The notes: generated from the letters alone by a model not told the origin. A DNA stretch of 9,598 nt from an uncultured Oribacterium sp. (GCA_934279105.1 CAKQWR010000069.1:1-9598); one strand, 5' to 3'; shown: positions 1 through 6,696, counted from the first letter of the stretch. A program made the numbers and translations.

Positions 1-2
1 GG

Positions 3-395
3 GATATCGATGCGTTCAAAATCTATGTATCTGATCTGGGACTTCTCTGCGCGAAAAAGGATGTCGCCGCCGATGATATCCTCTATATGGTAGATGAAAT
101 CAACGACTTCAAGGGCGGTATGACAGAAAACTATGTTCATGTTCAGCTCACCATCAACGGATACCGTAGCTACTACTGGACATCCGAACGTGGAGCTGAA
201 ATCGATTTTGTGATACAACGCGAAGGTCAGCTCATCCCGATCGAAGTCAAATCTGCCGACAACACCAGAGCGAAAAGCCTGCGGATTTACATGGACAGCT
301 ACAAGCCCGCATATGCCATCAAGCTCTCTGCAAAAAACTTTGGCATGGAGAATAATCTGAAGATCGTTCCACTCTATGCTGCATTCTGTATCTGA
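3..395 (+). CDS. DUF4143-domain ATPase, C-terminal part (5' end outside window)
   Basis: This is the last 130 codons of a gene that enters from the left edge; the frame is open from base 3 to the TGA at 393..395. The partial protein reads through FKIYVSDLGLL, typical of the DUF4143 region of the large AAA+ ATPase/DUF4143 family, into a PD-(D/E)XK-like end with EIDFVI and IPIEVKSA. The D and the ExK residues are the usual signature of that fold. Family members have an N-terminal P-loop ATPase domain, which would lie upstream and is not seen. Their cellular role is poorly defined and often thought to be accessory or defence-like. The gene is convergent with azlD, with a 43-bp gap that has only a weak ACCAC/GTGGT hairpin without a T tract. 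The internal ATG at 87 is not the real start, because homologous sequence continues upstream of it. Confidence 0.88.
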   Translation, partial: DIDAFKIYVSDLGLLCAKKDVAADDILYMVDEINDFKGGMTENYVHVQLTINGYRSYYWTSERGAEIDFVIQREGQLIPIEVKSADNTRAKSLRIYMDSYKPAYAIKLSAKNFGMENNLKIVPLYAAFCI

Positions 396-438
396 GCGGA
401 CCACAATGAAGTGGTGACAGAGACATGGGCATCCTATA

Positions 439-768
439 TCAGACGACGTGCACCAGCACCATATAGAACACGGTTCCGACGCTGATCGAGAGGACCGTGT
501 TCTTTTTTTTGAGGTGAAGGCCGGCGACCAGCAGGACCGCGACGATCAGCTCGAGGTTCTCCTTCAGGCTGCCGGTCGGGATCGATTTCAGGCAGTAGAC
601 GACCAGCACCGCCATGATGGCGAAGGGCAGGGTCGCGCCGAGTGTACGGATCGTCGGTGAAATCGCGCGGCGGCCGAACATCACAAACGGCAGTGCCCGG
701 AGGATCTGCGTGATGAGCCCCGGGATGAAAATCATAAGAAAAATCTGCGTCGTACTAAGATGGATCAT
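439..768 (-). CDS. azlD: AzlD-family branched-chain amino acid exporter small subunit
   Basis: A 109-residue, very hydrophobic protein with about four membrane segments, the usual size and pattern for AzlD. The N-terminal half carries the TQILRALPFVMFGRR motif seen in AzlD proteins, followed by an alanine/leucine-rich helix and a terminal VGTVFYMVLVHVV segment. AzlD works with AzlC in the cytoplasmic membrane; the pair is known to export branched-chain amino acids and their analogues. Its start lies inside the end of azlC (14-bp overlap, 755..768), so the two are probably translationally coupled. I see no convincing terminator between its stop and the convergent gene that ends at 395. Confidence 0.93.
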   Translation of the reverse strand: MIHLSTTQIFLMIFIPGLITQILRALPFVMFGRRAISPTIRTLGATLPFAIMAVLVVYCLKSIPTGSLKENLELIVAVLLVAGLHLKKKNTVLSISVGTVFYMVLVHVV

Positions 769-1450
769 CGATGGCCTCCTTCGCTTCCCTGCGCGAGCTT
801 ACAGTCAGAATCACGGTCGTGAAAACGAGCGTCGGCAGCATGAAATTCGCGGCACCGACGAGGAGCAGAAACACGATGGAGCTCACGAAACCGAGAATCG
901 CCGGAAAGTGCTGCGTGCTCCGCTTCCACTGGTCGATCACAATCGTGACGAAGAGCGCCGTCATCAGGAAGTCAATGCCTTCGAAATCAAAGGGGATGGC
1001 CACTCCCATCACGGCACCGAAGACGGAGCCGAGCACCCAGATCAGCTGACACAGAAGCTGTACCCAGAATTCCACCGTCGGACGGTCCAGCTCCGCCGGA
1101 ATCACGAGCGAGGTGAGGAGCGCATAGGTCTCATCCGTAAGACTCCATACGAGATATGGATACTTCCAGCCGCCCTTCCGAAAATCCTCGAGAAAGCTGA
1201 AGCCGTAGAAGAACTGCCGGGAATCCATGATCAGCGCCGTCAACGCCACCGTGACAAGTAAAGTGCCCGCGCAGAGAAACGACACCACCACATACTGAAA
1301 CGCGCCACTGTAGATAAAGATGCTGGCGAAGGTCGCCCAGCCTGCACCGAGCCCCGCCTGCTGCAGCATGATGCCGAAGCCCGCCGCCAGAAAAAAATAT
1401 GTGAGAAGAATCGGCAGTGCCCGCTTCCACGCATATCGAAATTCACGCAT
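755..1450 (-). CDS. azlC: AzlC-family branched-chain amino acid exporter large subunit
   Basis: A 231-residue polytopic membrane protein of normal AzlC length. Recognisable AzlC features are the N-terminal A-LPILLTYFFLAAGFGI stretch, the SIFIYSGAFQYVVVSFL segment, and the MDSRQFFYGFSF motif followed by a tryptophan-rich SLTDETYALL segment. It forms the large subunit of the AzlCD exporter with the overlapping azlD. The start at 1450 is supported by an AGGACGG ribosome binding site about 8 nt upstream. The coding DNA is visibly richer in G+C than the 2000..5000 region. A perfect inverted repeat at 1532..1554 upstream is a candidate regulator site. No Lrp-type azlB gene is present in this window. 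Confidence 0.94.
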   Translation of the reverse strand: MREFRYAWKRALPILLTYFFLAAGFGIMLQQAGLGAGWATFASIFIYSGAFQYVVVSFLCAGTLLVTVALTALIMDSRQFFYGFSFLEDFRKGGWKYPYLVWSLTDETYALLTSLVIPAELDRPTVEFWVQLLCQLIWVLGSVFGAVMGVAIPFDFEGIDFLMTALFVTIVIDQWKRSTQHFPAILGFVSSIVFLLLVGAANFMLPTLVFTTVILTVSSRREAKEAIDDPS

Positions 1451-1531
1451 AGATATAACCGTCCTGTTCCATGATTCAATGTGTATCTAGACTATCATGG
1501 ACGCAGAGCGTATTCTATTACAGAAAATCTC

Positions 1532-1554
1532 TCACCTGTTATAGACACAGGTGA
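1532..1554. promoter_or_regulatory. Perfect dyad upstream of azlC, candidate operator
   Basis: TCACCTGT, a 7-nt spacer, then ACAGGTGA: a perfect 8-bp inverted repeat in the gap between azlC and the divergent DUF1653 gene. Neither strand has a T tract after it, so it does not look like a terminator. It is about 80 bp before the azlC start and 150 bp before the DUF1653 start. On the minus strand the spacer and the first base of the right arm include TATAAC, which could be a -10 element, but no good -35 is evident. The role as an operator is inference. Confidence 0.4.
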
Positions 1555-1707
1555 TATCAGCTGAAAACGCTGAACTTGAAATTTCTACGACCATTTTCAC
1601 CTAGAAATTTCGCCCAAAGCCATTTTCTTGAAATTGCTATATTAAAATAGGACTTTAGGCTGTGTATAAAATAATACTTGTTGTTGGAAAGATGGATTAT
1701 AAGAATC

Positions 1708-1995
1708 ATGGATAATATGAGAACTTTTCACGCCGGTGATCTCGTCCGGCACTTCAAACGAGAATCGCTCGACCTGACGAAACCGGAAAATAAAACTCGC
1801 TATCTGTATCGTATCCTCGGTGTCGCCACACACTCCGAAACCCGCGAAGCACTCATGATCTACCAGGCCCTCTATGACGACATGGGCCTCTTCGCCCGCC
1901 CGTATGATATGTTCATGGAAGAAGTCGATCACGAGAAGTACCCGGATATCCAGCAGCACTACCGCTTCGAAAAAACAGACGATCACATCTCATGA
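1708..1995 (+). CDS. DUF1653-domain protein
   Basis: A 95-residue cytoplasmic protein. The family signature covers most of it: VRHFKRE near the start, then YLYRILGVATHSET, MIYQALYDD and ARPYDMFMEEVDHEKYP. DUF1653 proteins are small single-domain proteins of unknown function, widespread in Firmicutes; this one has normal length. I prefer the ATG at 1708. A TTG at 1678 would add ten residues unlike the family, and another ATG lies at 1717. The only Shine-Dalgarno candidate, GGAAAG at 1686..1691, is rather far away, so the exact start is uncertain. An extended -10-like TGTGTATAAAAT lies at 1661..1672 but has no clear -35 partner. The 3' end overlaps the terminator of the opposing 399-residue gene. 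Confidence 0.88.
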   Translation: MDNMRTFHAGDLVRHFKRESLDLTKPENKTRYLYRILGVATHSETREALMIYQALYDDMGLFARPYDMFMEEVDHEKYPDIQQHYRFEKTDDHIS

Positions 1996-2004
1996 TGCGA
2001 TCGC
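1970..2004 (-). terminator. Rho-independent terminator of the 399-residue gene
   Basis: Read on the minus strand, GCGATCGCAT and ATGTGATCGT form a 10-bp stem (two G-U pairs) with a 6-nt loop, followed by CTG and six T. It lies about 33 nt after the stop at 2037. The stem and T tract extend into the last codons of the opposing DUF1653 gene, so the two genes share sequence at their 3' ends. Confidence 0.78.
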
Positions 2005-2036
2005 CATAAAAGTCGAGAAAGCAGACAGCGTACATT

Positions 2037-3236
2037 TCACGCGATAAGATATATGTTCTGCTTATCCACGCAAATACTGGAGGTATGGTTATAGATTTGA
2101 ATCATGTCCTCCATTTTGTTTACAAACACTCTGGTTCCAGGATTATTTAATGCAGAAAAAGTGCTTATCGCCTTCATCTCTTTCTCGCTCGCTTTATTTT
2201 GCAGCAGTTCACCTTTCTCCTGAAGAAATTCATCCACAGGCCCTTCTTTGATTACAGGAATGCTTCCGATGAATTTTCCAAGCGTTTTGCCCGTCGAAGC
2301 GACTCGTTTTGCAATGGTTGTCTCGGCGCCAACATTGCCCAGTCTCTCCAGATACAGCGAGCCCTTTTCGAACTGCTCGCGGTAAGAATCCGACAGTGCC
2401 TCTATTTCCGCCTTTATTTTATCGATATATTCTTCCTCGAAATTACCGCTTAACATGATTCCCATCAAGGATGCCAGCGAAAATGTAAACAGGGATAATC
2501 GATAGTACTTAAACTTCTTTTCCAAATCCTCCAGCACTCGATCAATGTCTTTCTGCGCCACAATCATGTGTTTCGCCGAAATTGCATCCACTATCTGCTT
2601 TGCATACAGACGCATATTTTTTCTAGCCCGGTTTTGAATATCAAGTGCCAGCTTATGGTTTCCCGAAACAGCCACCTCATTATCCCAGGTATATTTATAA
2701 TTGCTTGCAATATCCGTCAAAGAGTCTACATCCGCTTCAATCTGTGATTCATTTTCTGCCTCGAGAAATGACAAGATTTTCTTTTGTGTTTCGCTTATTT
2801 CCGATAAATCCTTTTCAATCGAATACAACGCCGCTGCCATCATTATCGCTGCTGGATTAAAGGCGGTAACCGTTTGCGCATTAGCCGACAAAGCTCCCAC
2901 CTGTTCGAACTTTGCCATCTTTGAGTCGCCAGTAGCCGTTTTAAGCGCACCCCAGGCATTTCCGTCTCGCGCTATTTTTAACACATCTCCAGGTGCAGCA
3001 TTGGCAAGCTTATAAATGCCCTCTACAGGAATAGAAATCGTCTGTGTCACCGTGTTAAACGTCGGCACAAGCGAGGAAATCCCTGTTCCCAATGCTGACA
3101 GCTCCGTAACAGGAATGCTGAACGCCACATGGTTCTGAATATCATCTTTACCATCCGATTGAGACATAGCCACAAGTGAATTTAAATCCATATCTTCCAT
3201 GGATTCAACAATTTCATGATCATTATATGTGTTCAT
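2037..3236 (-). CDS. Unrecognised 399-residue helical protein
   Basis: I do not recognise a named family. The first 35 residues are acidic and polar with no signal peptide. Residues about 38..125 are mildly hydrophobic with Thr/Val/Ile-rich strands. An Ala/Met-rich hydrophobic helix lies at about 127..141 and runs into a likely coiled coil (about 138..175, ISETQKKILSFLEAE). A second hydrophobic stretch, LSLFTFSLASLMGIMLSGNF, lies at about 247..266 and is followed by another long charged helix (267..300). Two hydrophobic helices between long amphipathic helices could mean membrane association, but this is only a shape argument. The ATG at 3236 has AAAGGA 9 nt upstream. The gene lies 75 bp after the frameshifted small secreted-protein gene and probably shares its promoter at 3733..3762. 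It ends at a strong terminator. Codon use is AT-richer than in the azl genes. Confidence 0.85.
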   Translation of the reverse strand: MNTYNDHEIVESMEDMDLNSLVAMSQSDGKDDIQNHVAFSIPVTELSALGTGISSLVPTFNTVTQTISIPVEGIYKLANAAPGDVLKIARDGNAWGALKTATGDSKMAKFEQVGALSANAQTVTAFNPAAIMMAAALYSIEKDLSEISETQKKILSFLEAENESQIEADVDSLTDIASNYKYTWDNEVAVSGNHKLALDIQNRARKNMRLYAKQIVDAISAKHMIVAQKDIDRVLEDLEKKFKYYRLSLFTFSLASLMGIMLSGNFEEEYIDKIKAEIEALSDSYREQFEKGSLYLERLGNVGAETTIAKRVASTGKTLGKFIGSIPVIKEGPVDEFLQEKGELLQNKASEKEMKAISTFSALNNPGTRVFVNKMEDMIQIYNHTSSICVDKQNIYLIA

Positions 3237-3311
3237 AGGACTTATTCCTTTGCAATCAAATCAACGCCCGTGTACTGAAAGCTTGATTTTGATCTTCCAT
3301 AAAAGCACTTA

Positions 3312-3633
3312 CTACAAGCTCAAGTACTCTTTCAATGAATTTGCAATTACCTTAGGTTCTTTTCTCGCAGAGACGTAAATTTTTCCAGACGAATCCTGCC
3401 AGATAACAATGCCATCTATATGCGTCTGTTCAATCACATATATTTGTAGTTCCTGTTGACTTTTGATCCGAGGTAACGAAATCCTTATCTTTTTCCGTCA
3501 ACGTAAATACCTCACCTTGAATAGGCGTTTTTCTATCTGCAGCATACGTTACGCCTCCTCTAAGCAGAAGAAAACCAACCGTCAAAGCAATCACCCCAAA
3601 TAAACTGATGGAATTAAAAGTTATCTTCTTCAT
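3312..3633 (-). pseudogene. Small secreted-protein gene broken by a frameshift
   Basis: The first frame starts at ATG 3633 with AAAGGA 6 nt upstream. It encodes a signal peptide (MKK, hydrophobic core about residues 10..24, likely cleavage after VTYA) and then a mature part reading IQGEVFTLTEKDKDFVTSDQ. That frame stops at TGA 3430..3432. The next frame stays open through the same region to TAG at 3312 and reads like normal protein: QELQIYVIEQTHIDGIVIW, then GKIYVSARKEPKVIANSLK. Skipping one base near 3455..3465 (for example in CAAAAG) would join the parts into about 106 residues. I see no slippery site that would favour this +1 shift, so a disrupted gene or a sequencing error is likelier than programmed frameshifting. 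The second part has no start signal of its own. A GTG at 3657 is also in frame but less likely as start. Function unknown; it is the first gene of an operon with the 399-residue protein. Confidence 0.72.
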
Positions 3634-3732
3634 GAAACATCCTTTCAAAGCTATCACCTCTATACTCTTGGTCTCCTATACCTCAAGATACAAATTCTTC
3701 TTTCGCATAAAAGCCGGTATTTCAAATGAGTA

Positions 3733-3762
3733 ATTATATTATCATGCCGTTTTATGTATCAA
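3733..3762 (-). promoter_or_regulatory. Sigma-A type promoter of the 3633-to-2037 operon
   Basis: On the minus strand TTGATA and TATAAT are separated by 18 bp, close to the vegetative consensus. Transcription would begin near 3726, giving a leader of about 90 nt before the ATG at 3633. It fits as promoter of the frameshifted secreted-protein gene and the 399-residue gene behind it. Confidence 0.68.
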
Positions 3763-3838
3763 AAGTATATTTATATTCAATTTTACCTTTATTTTGATAT
3801 GGATTCAATGAACTTTGGTTAATTTGCACATATAGCAA

Positions 3839-3870
3839 AATCCCTCCGTGAAATATCACACAGAGGGATT
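3839..3870 (-). terminator. Terminator of the cell-wall-binding protein gene
   Basis: AATCCCTCTGTG and CACGGAGGGATT (minus strand) form a 12-bp stem with one G-T wobble and an 8-nt loop; the right arm ends in a short T run. It is about 85 nt after the stop at 3954. The plus strand is followed by GATTTT, so it may act weakly both ways. Confidence 0.68.
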
Positions 3871-3953
3871 GATTTTCATGATTGCATGTAAAAAGATATA
3901 TATTTGCGGTCATCATACCATCTATGTAATAAGCTAGATGATGATTCATTTTA

Positions 3954-4643
3954 TTACACTCTTATAAATTTAATTTTATAGTTATTTAAATCAATCATTT
4001 CTGCTCCACTTACAATGGTATTCACGTCGAAATATACCGGCTGAAAACTAGGGTCCGTAAATATACGATAATGATAAATCGTATAATCATAGTTTGCATG
4101 CCTGCCTTTAAAGATAATAGCTACTCTGGATACATTCTTTCCCGTACCAGTATTAGCTGAATACATCATAGCTACACCGGAACCTATCTGATCCGTAAAA
4201 ATACTGCTTATTTGTAAAGAACTCTTATCCTGCAGATGAGTATAAATTCGTTTGTATAGAATCATTGCCATGATAGATGTTTCATTCAATTCCTGACTAG
4301 CAGATACCTGTGTTGAACTTGCATTATTGACCGTGGGCATGCTCACACTCATATTTTTGATTTGTACTGTCCCATTAATAACCCATGCACCGCTCTCATT
4401 TACAGTCCATCCATCTGGAGTGATTGTATTGGTCAAGCAATAACCATCCTGATTAAAATAGTAGCATTCTGCTATGCCATCATTATTTCCATCGAGCCAC
4501 TCCCAAGTATTCGCCAGCCATGTCCCATCTCCGTTGTTATACCACCAGCCACGCTCATTTTTCTCCCACTGTCCCGCATAAACTGTTGCACTAAGCAGAA
4601 GCGTTAAAAACATCGTTGCAAACAACACCTTAAAATGTCTCAT
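3954..4643 (-). CDS. Secreted protein with cell-wall-binding repeats and an unrecognised C-terminal domain
   Basis: A 229-residue exported protein. Residues 1..23 are a signal peptide with likely cleavage after VYA. Residues about 24..93 are aromatic and glycine-rich repeats of the glucan/choline-binding (CW_binding) type: GQWEKNERGWWYNNGDGTW, then CYYFNQDGYCLTN, then GWTVNESGAWVING. Such repeats attach proteins to the Gram-positive cell surface. A polar Ser/Thr/Asn linker (about 97..122) leads to a C-terminal domain of about 105 residues that I do not recognise; it looks mixed alpha/beta, with GVAMMYSANTG, VAIIFKGRHANYDYTIYHY and a VYFDVNTIVSGAEMIDL end. No catalytic motif is obvious. The start at 4643 has AGAGAGGTG 4 nt upstream. 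It is a single-gene unit with its own terminator, preceded by a MerR-type promoter at 4725..4755, which suggests control by the merR product. Confidence 0.88.
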   Translation of the reverse strand: MRHFKVLFATMFLTLLLSATVYAGQWEKNERGWWYNNGDGTWLANTWEWLDGNNDGIAECYYFNQDGYCLTNTITPDGWTVNESGAWVINGTVQIKNMSVSMPTVNNASSTQVSASQELNETSIMAMILYKRIYTHLQDKSSLQISSIFTDQIGSGVAMMYSANTGTGKNVSRVAIIFKGRHANYDYTIYHYRIFTDPSFQPVYFDVNTIVSGAEMIDLNNYKIKFIRV

Positions 4644-4724
4644 AACACACCTCTCTTCATAATCTTCTTGTTCTGAAACTACGGTTAGATTTTTCAGTAT
4701 CCATCCTCATTGACATCTATCTTT

Positions 4725-4755
4725 ACTATGACATCGTTCCCCAAGGAACGGTCAA
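4725..4755 (-). promoter_or_regulatory. MerR-type promoter/operator ahead of the cell-wall-binding gene
   Basis: Minus strand: TTGACC (-35), a 19-bp spacer, CATAGT (-10). The spacer opens with the perfect dyad GTTCC-TTGG-GGAAC at 4736..4749. A long 19-bp spacer with a dyad between the hexamers is the hallmark of promoters activated by MerR-family proteins, which bend the DNA to realign -35 and -10. Transcription would start near 4718, about 75 nt before the ATG at 4643. The element matches that at 7799..7829 in layout, dyad arms and hexamers. Confidence 0.7.
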
Positions 4756-4842
4756 GGACACTTCGGCGGTATCGTCTCTCTTTTTCTTCTTTCCTTGCAT
4801 CATCTCCTCTGTTTGCCATTCTGTTTCCCTCCTGTACATAGA

Positions 4843-4856
4843 GTACCCTAGGGAAC
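4843..4856. promoter_or_regulatory. Operator-like dyad kept in the merR relic
   Basis: On the minus strand GTTCC-CTAG-GGTAC: the same GTTCC-N4-GGAAC form as the promoter dyads with one mismatched arm base. It is the counterpart of the dyad at 8248..8261 ahead of intact merR. A TATAAA lies just upstream (4863..4868) but its -35 is poor. Confidence 0.4.
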
Positions 4857-4892
4857 GCACCCTTTATATGCCCAAGTTTTTTCCAAAAATCC

Positions 4893-5003
4893 AGTACTCC
4901 GATATGTACTGATCAAGCATTCTTGACGTTACTATCTAGTGATATTCTATGCGAGCGACCGTATTCTAAACGTTCCAGAAGATCTACGAAATAAAAGCCA
5001 TAG
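4893..5003. other. Gene-free spacer
   Basis: The stretch 4644..5076 holds no intact gene. It contains, from left to right, the MerR-type promoter, the merR relic and the terminator at 5004..5053. In this remaining part I see only a short inverted repeat, AGTAC-N8-GTACT at 4893..4910, exactly where similarity to the merR upstream block ends, and no promoter or RNA gene that I can support. Confidence 0.5.
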
Positions 5004-5053
5004 AAAAAGGTCGTTCTGCAACCGGATGTTTTTCTCCGCTTACAGGACGACCT
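5004..5053 (-). terminator. Terminator of the membrane cassette
   Basis: On the minus strand AGGTCGTCCTG and CAGAACGACCT pair as an 11-position stem with one mismatch around a structured loop (CGGA/TCCG), and the right arm runs into five T. It lies about 24 nt after the stop at 5077. Confidence 0.82.
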
Positions 5054-5076
5054 GATCGTACTATATTTATCACATA

Positions 5077-5910
5077 CTAAACTTCGTTATGCATGTCCTC
5101 CTTATGGACAGCAATCTGCCGTTTCAGTTCCGCCCAGGGTATCGGCGCATTTAACTGAAAGATCATTTTTATTACCCAGATTTCCAGCAGCAGCGTCAGA
5201 ACCGGAATGATACAGGATGTCACCAGATAGATCGCCATGGCATCTACGAAACCATTCAGGGTGTCTGTAAATTTCGACATCAGTGTGGCGCTGCCACCTT
5301 TCACTTTCTGAACAAACGTGGACCAGAGGCTTGCATCATCCTGATCCGTCTGACCGGAAACGCCCTGCAGTGTTGCAGCATTGGCATCTGCTATTTCCAT
5401 GGTCTGCTGAATTTCATCATAATACTGCGCCTCGATTGTATGAGATATATAAACGCTTGTTGGCACCCAGAGACTTAATACAGCAGAAAGCATAATGATT
5501 TTCAATGCTATTTTCTTCAGCGGAAATCGTATGTAACTACTGATTCCCAGCAGCACCAGTCCGATAGGGAGCAGGAGTTCAAAGACTACAAAGCCGGTCA
5601 ATGCGACCAGAAATTTTTCGATGTAGATTACGCACAGAATAATCAAACAGTACTCAGACATATCCGTCAGCTTTTGTGCAATCGGATTTCCAGCGTCTCC
5701 AGGAATCAAGGTAATAGCCGTTGACGCTGCCACTGCCGATCCTGCCAGTTTTTCTACATTTACCTTCTTCTCATTCAGCGACTCCGTAATGGGCGCATAG
5801 GATTCCGGTTTGGAAAACGTCGTACCAAGATATGTCACAGAAAACACAGCGCCCAGCAGGCAGACAATCAGTATCATCAACGGCAGATGTATTCTTTTTT
5901 CTTCCAGCAT
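5077..5910 (-). CDS. Polytopic membrane protein of unknown function (277 residues)
   Basis: I do not recognise a family. There is an N-terminal membrane anchor (about residues 9..28, MILIVCLLGAVFSVTYLG), then an extracytoplasmic-looking stretch of about 55 residues. Three more membrane segments follow at about 86..158. A polar region of about 70 residues contains QTDQDDASLWSTF, and a final hydrophobic segment lies at about 225..255. The end is cytoplasmic and charged. I chose ATG 5910 because GAGGGG lies 6 nt upstream; a TTG at 5934 would overlap the previous gene without a good ribosome binding site. The start is 10 nt after the stop of the DUF4230 gene, so both are surely cotranscribed. It closes a three-gene membrane cassette and is followed by a strong terminator. 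Partnership with the DUF4230 protein is inferred from position. Confidence 0.88.
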   Translation of the reverse strand: MLEEKRIHLPLMILIVCLLGAVFSVTYLGTTFSKPESYAPITESLNEKKVNVEKLAGSAVAASTAITLIPGDAGNPIAQKLTDMSEYCLIILCVIYIEKFLVALTGFVVFELLLPIGLVLLGISSYIRFPLKKIALKIIMLSAVLSLWVPTSVYISHTIEAQYYDEIQQTMEIADANAATLQGVSGQTDQDDASLWSTFVQKVKGGSATLMSKFTDTLNGFVDAMAIYLVTSCIIPVLTLLLEIWVIKMIFQLNAPIPWAELKRQIAVHKEDMHNEV

Positions 5911-5920
5911 TTCTTTCCCC

Positions 5921-6637
5921 TCAGTTTTTCTCAAATTCCACAGCGACGGTATAATCCGGACAGATTTTCGAGACCACCGGCTGATAGATTTCCCATACGC
6001 TCAGCTTCGCCATTCGGTCTGCATTTTCCATGGCATTTTCTTCGAGCAGCTTCTGTTCCATCTGCTTTCGAACATCCAGAATCACTTCCTTCCGGGCATC
6101 CTCCGTGAGCTTCAAATCACCGATCGAGAAAATACCCACATGCTCCGTTTCGCCAGCCTGTGTTTCATCCTCGTCAATATCCAGCTTTTCCACGGCATGC
6201 GGCACATAAATCGTGAGGGTTTTCTGTTCTTTATTGACGGAGAGATGCTGATCATCGAGATTCGCGAGGTCCACCGTATAGGTGGCCGTTCCGGAATACT
6301 TGATGTACTGATATTTTTCTCCCCACTTAAACGGCGCTCCGCCTTCATCCGTGATTTTCGTTACATCCGACACCTTCTGAATAAATACCTGCAGCTTTTT
6401 CTGCTGCTCTGATTCACCGAGCACCGCTTCCTTCATCGAGAGGATGAGCTTTTCGTCAGCATTGACCTGTGCCTCTTTATCCCATATATCGTCCACCGTG
6501 GTTTCGATCTGGTCCGTAGTCTTCTCCGTCTTCGACGGAAATGCTACCTTCCATGCATGAATACAGATGCCGGCGATAAATACCACACCTATGATTTCAA
6601 CGATGATTTCACTTCGAAGTGAATGCTTTTGTTCCAT
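5921..6637 (-). CDS. DUF4230-domain membrane-anchored protein
   Basis: A 238-residue protein with a short cytoplasmic N terminus, one membrane helix (about residues 10..30, IIVEIIGVVFIAGICIHAW) and a large outer part, most of it DUF4230-like. Supporting features are the YQYIKYSGTATYTVDLANL segment with the following LTIYVPHAV, and the C-terminal region of charged helices ending in VSKICPDYTVAVEFE. DUF4230 proteins are membrane-anchored, of unknown function, and common in Firmicutes and Bacteroidetes. ATG 6637 is preferred over the in-frame TTG at 6649 because GAGGAAG sits just before it. The gene lies about 60 bp after the 79-residue membrane gene and 10 bp before the 277-residue gene, so the three likely form one transcript. 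Confidence 0.9.
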   Translation of the reverse strand: MEQKHSLRSEIIVEIIGVVFIAGICIHAWKVAFPSKTEKTTDQIETTVDDIWDKEAQVNADEKLILSMKEAVLGESEQQKKLQVFIQKVSDVTKITDEGGAPFKWGEKYQYIKYSGTATYTVDLANLDDQHLSVNKEQKTLTIYVPHAVEKLDIDEDETQAGETEHVGIFSIGDLKLTEDARKEVILDVRKQMEQKLLEENAMENADRMAKLSVWEIYQPVVSKICPDYTVAVEFEKN

Positions 6638-6696
6638 AATCTTCCTCAATGAATAAACAAATCCTACAACCTAAAGTAATATACTAAGCAACAATC

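Larger units (their letters stand above)
4694..4892 (-). pseudogene. Internally deleted relic of a merR gene with its operators
   Basis: Bases 4721..4892 closely match the ends of the intact merR locus. The block 4818..4892 (start codon, GGAGGG ribosome binding site, upstream dyad, leader) matches 8223..8297 with about five mismatches in 75 bp. The block 4721..about 4785 matches 7795..about 7865 (3' end of merR plus the following promoter). The junction falls exactly on TTTTCTTCT, which occurs twice in the intact gene at 7857..7865 and 8187..8195. A 330-bp deletion between these repeats explains the structure. One T is also missing from the T run, so the frame differs from merR after the junction. 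What remains is a 41-codon frame from ATG 4819 to TGA 4694, starting like MerR (NRG, RKEEK) and then reading unrelated residues. No helix-turn-helix survives, so no regulator function is expected. Confidence 0.82.

Noticed and set aside
614..1261. Long plus-strand open frame opposite azlDC
   Set aside because: It is antisense to two clear membrane-protein genes, and its Arg/His/Glu-rich content is what the opposite strand of hydrophobic codons gives.
3752..3949. Minus-strand 65-codon open frame
   Set aside because: It spans the terminator hairpin of the cell-wall-binding gene and overlaps the promoter at 3733..3762, has no good ribosome binding site and has a composition unlike a protein.
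4721..4892. The merR relic as an insertion sequence or miniature mobile element
   Set aside because: It has no terminal inverted repeats or target-site duplication that I can see; its parts are fully explained by the merR locus with one internal deletion.
5810..6412. Plus-strand 200-codon open frame opposite the DUF4230 gene
   Set aside because: It is a shadow of the DUF4230 and 277-residue genes, with no ribosome binding site or recognisable domain.
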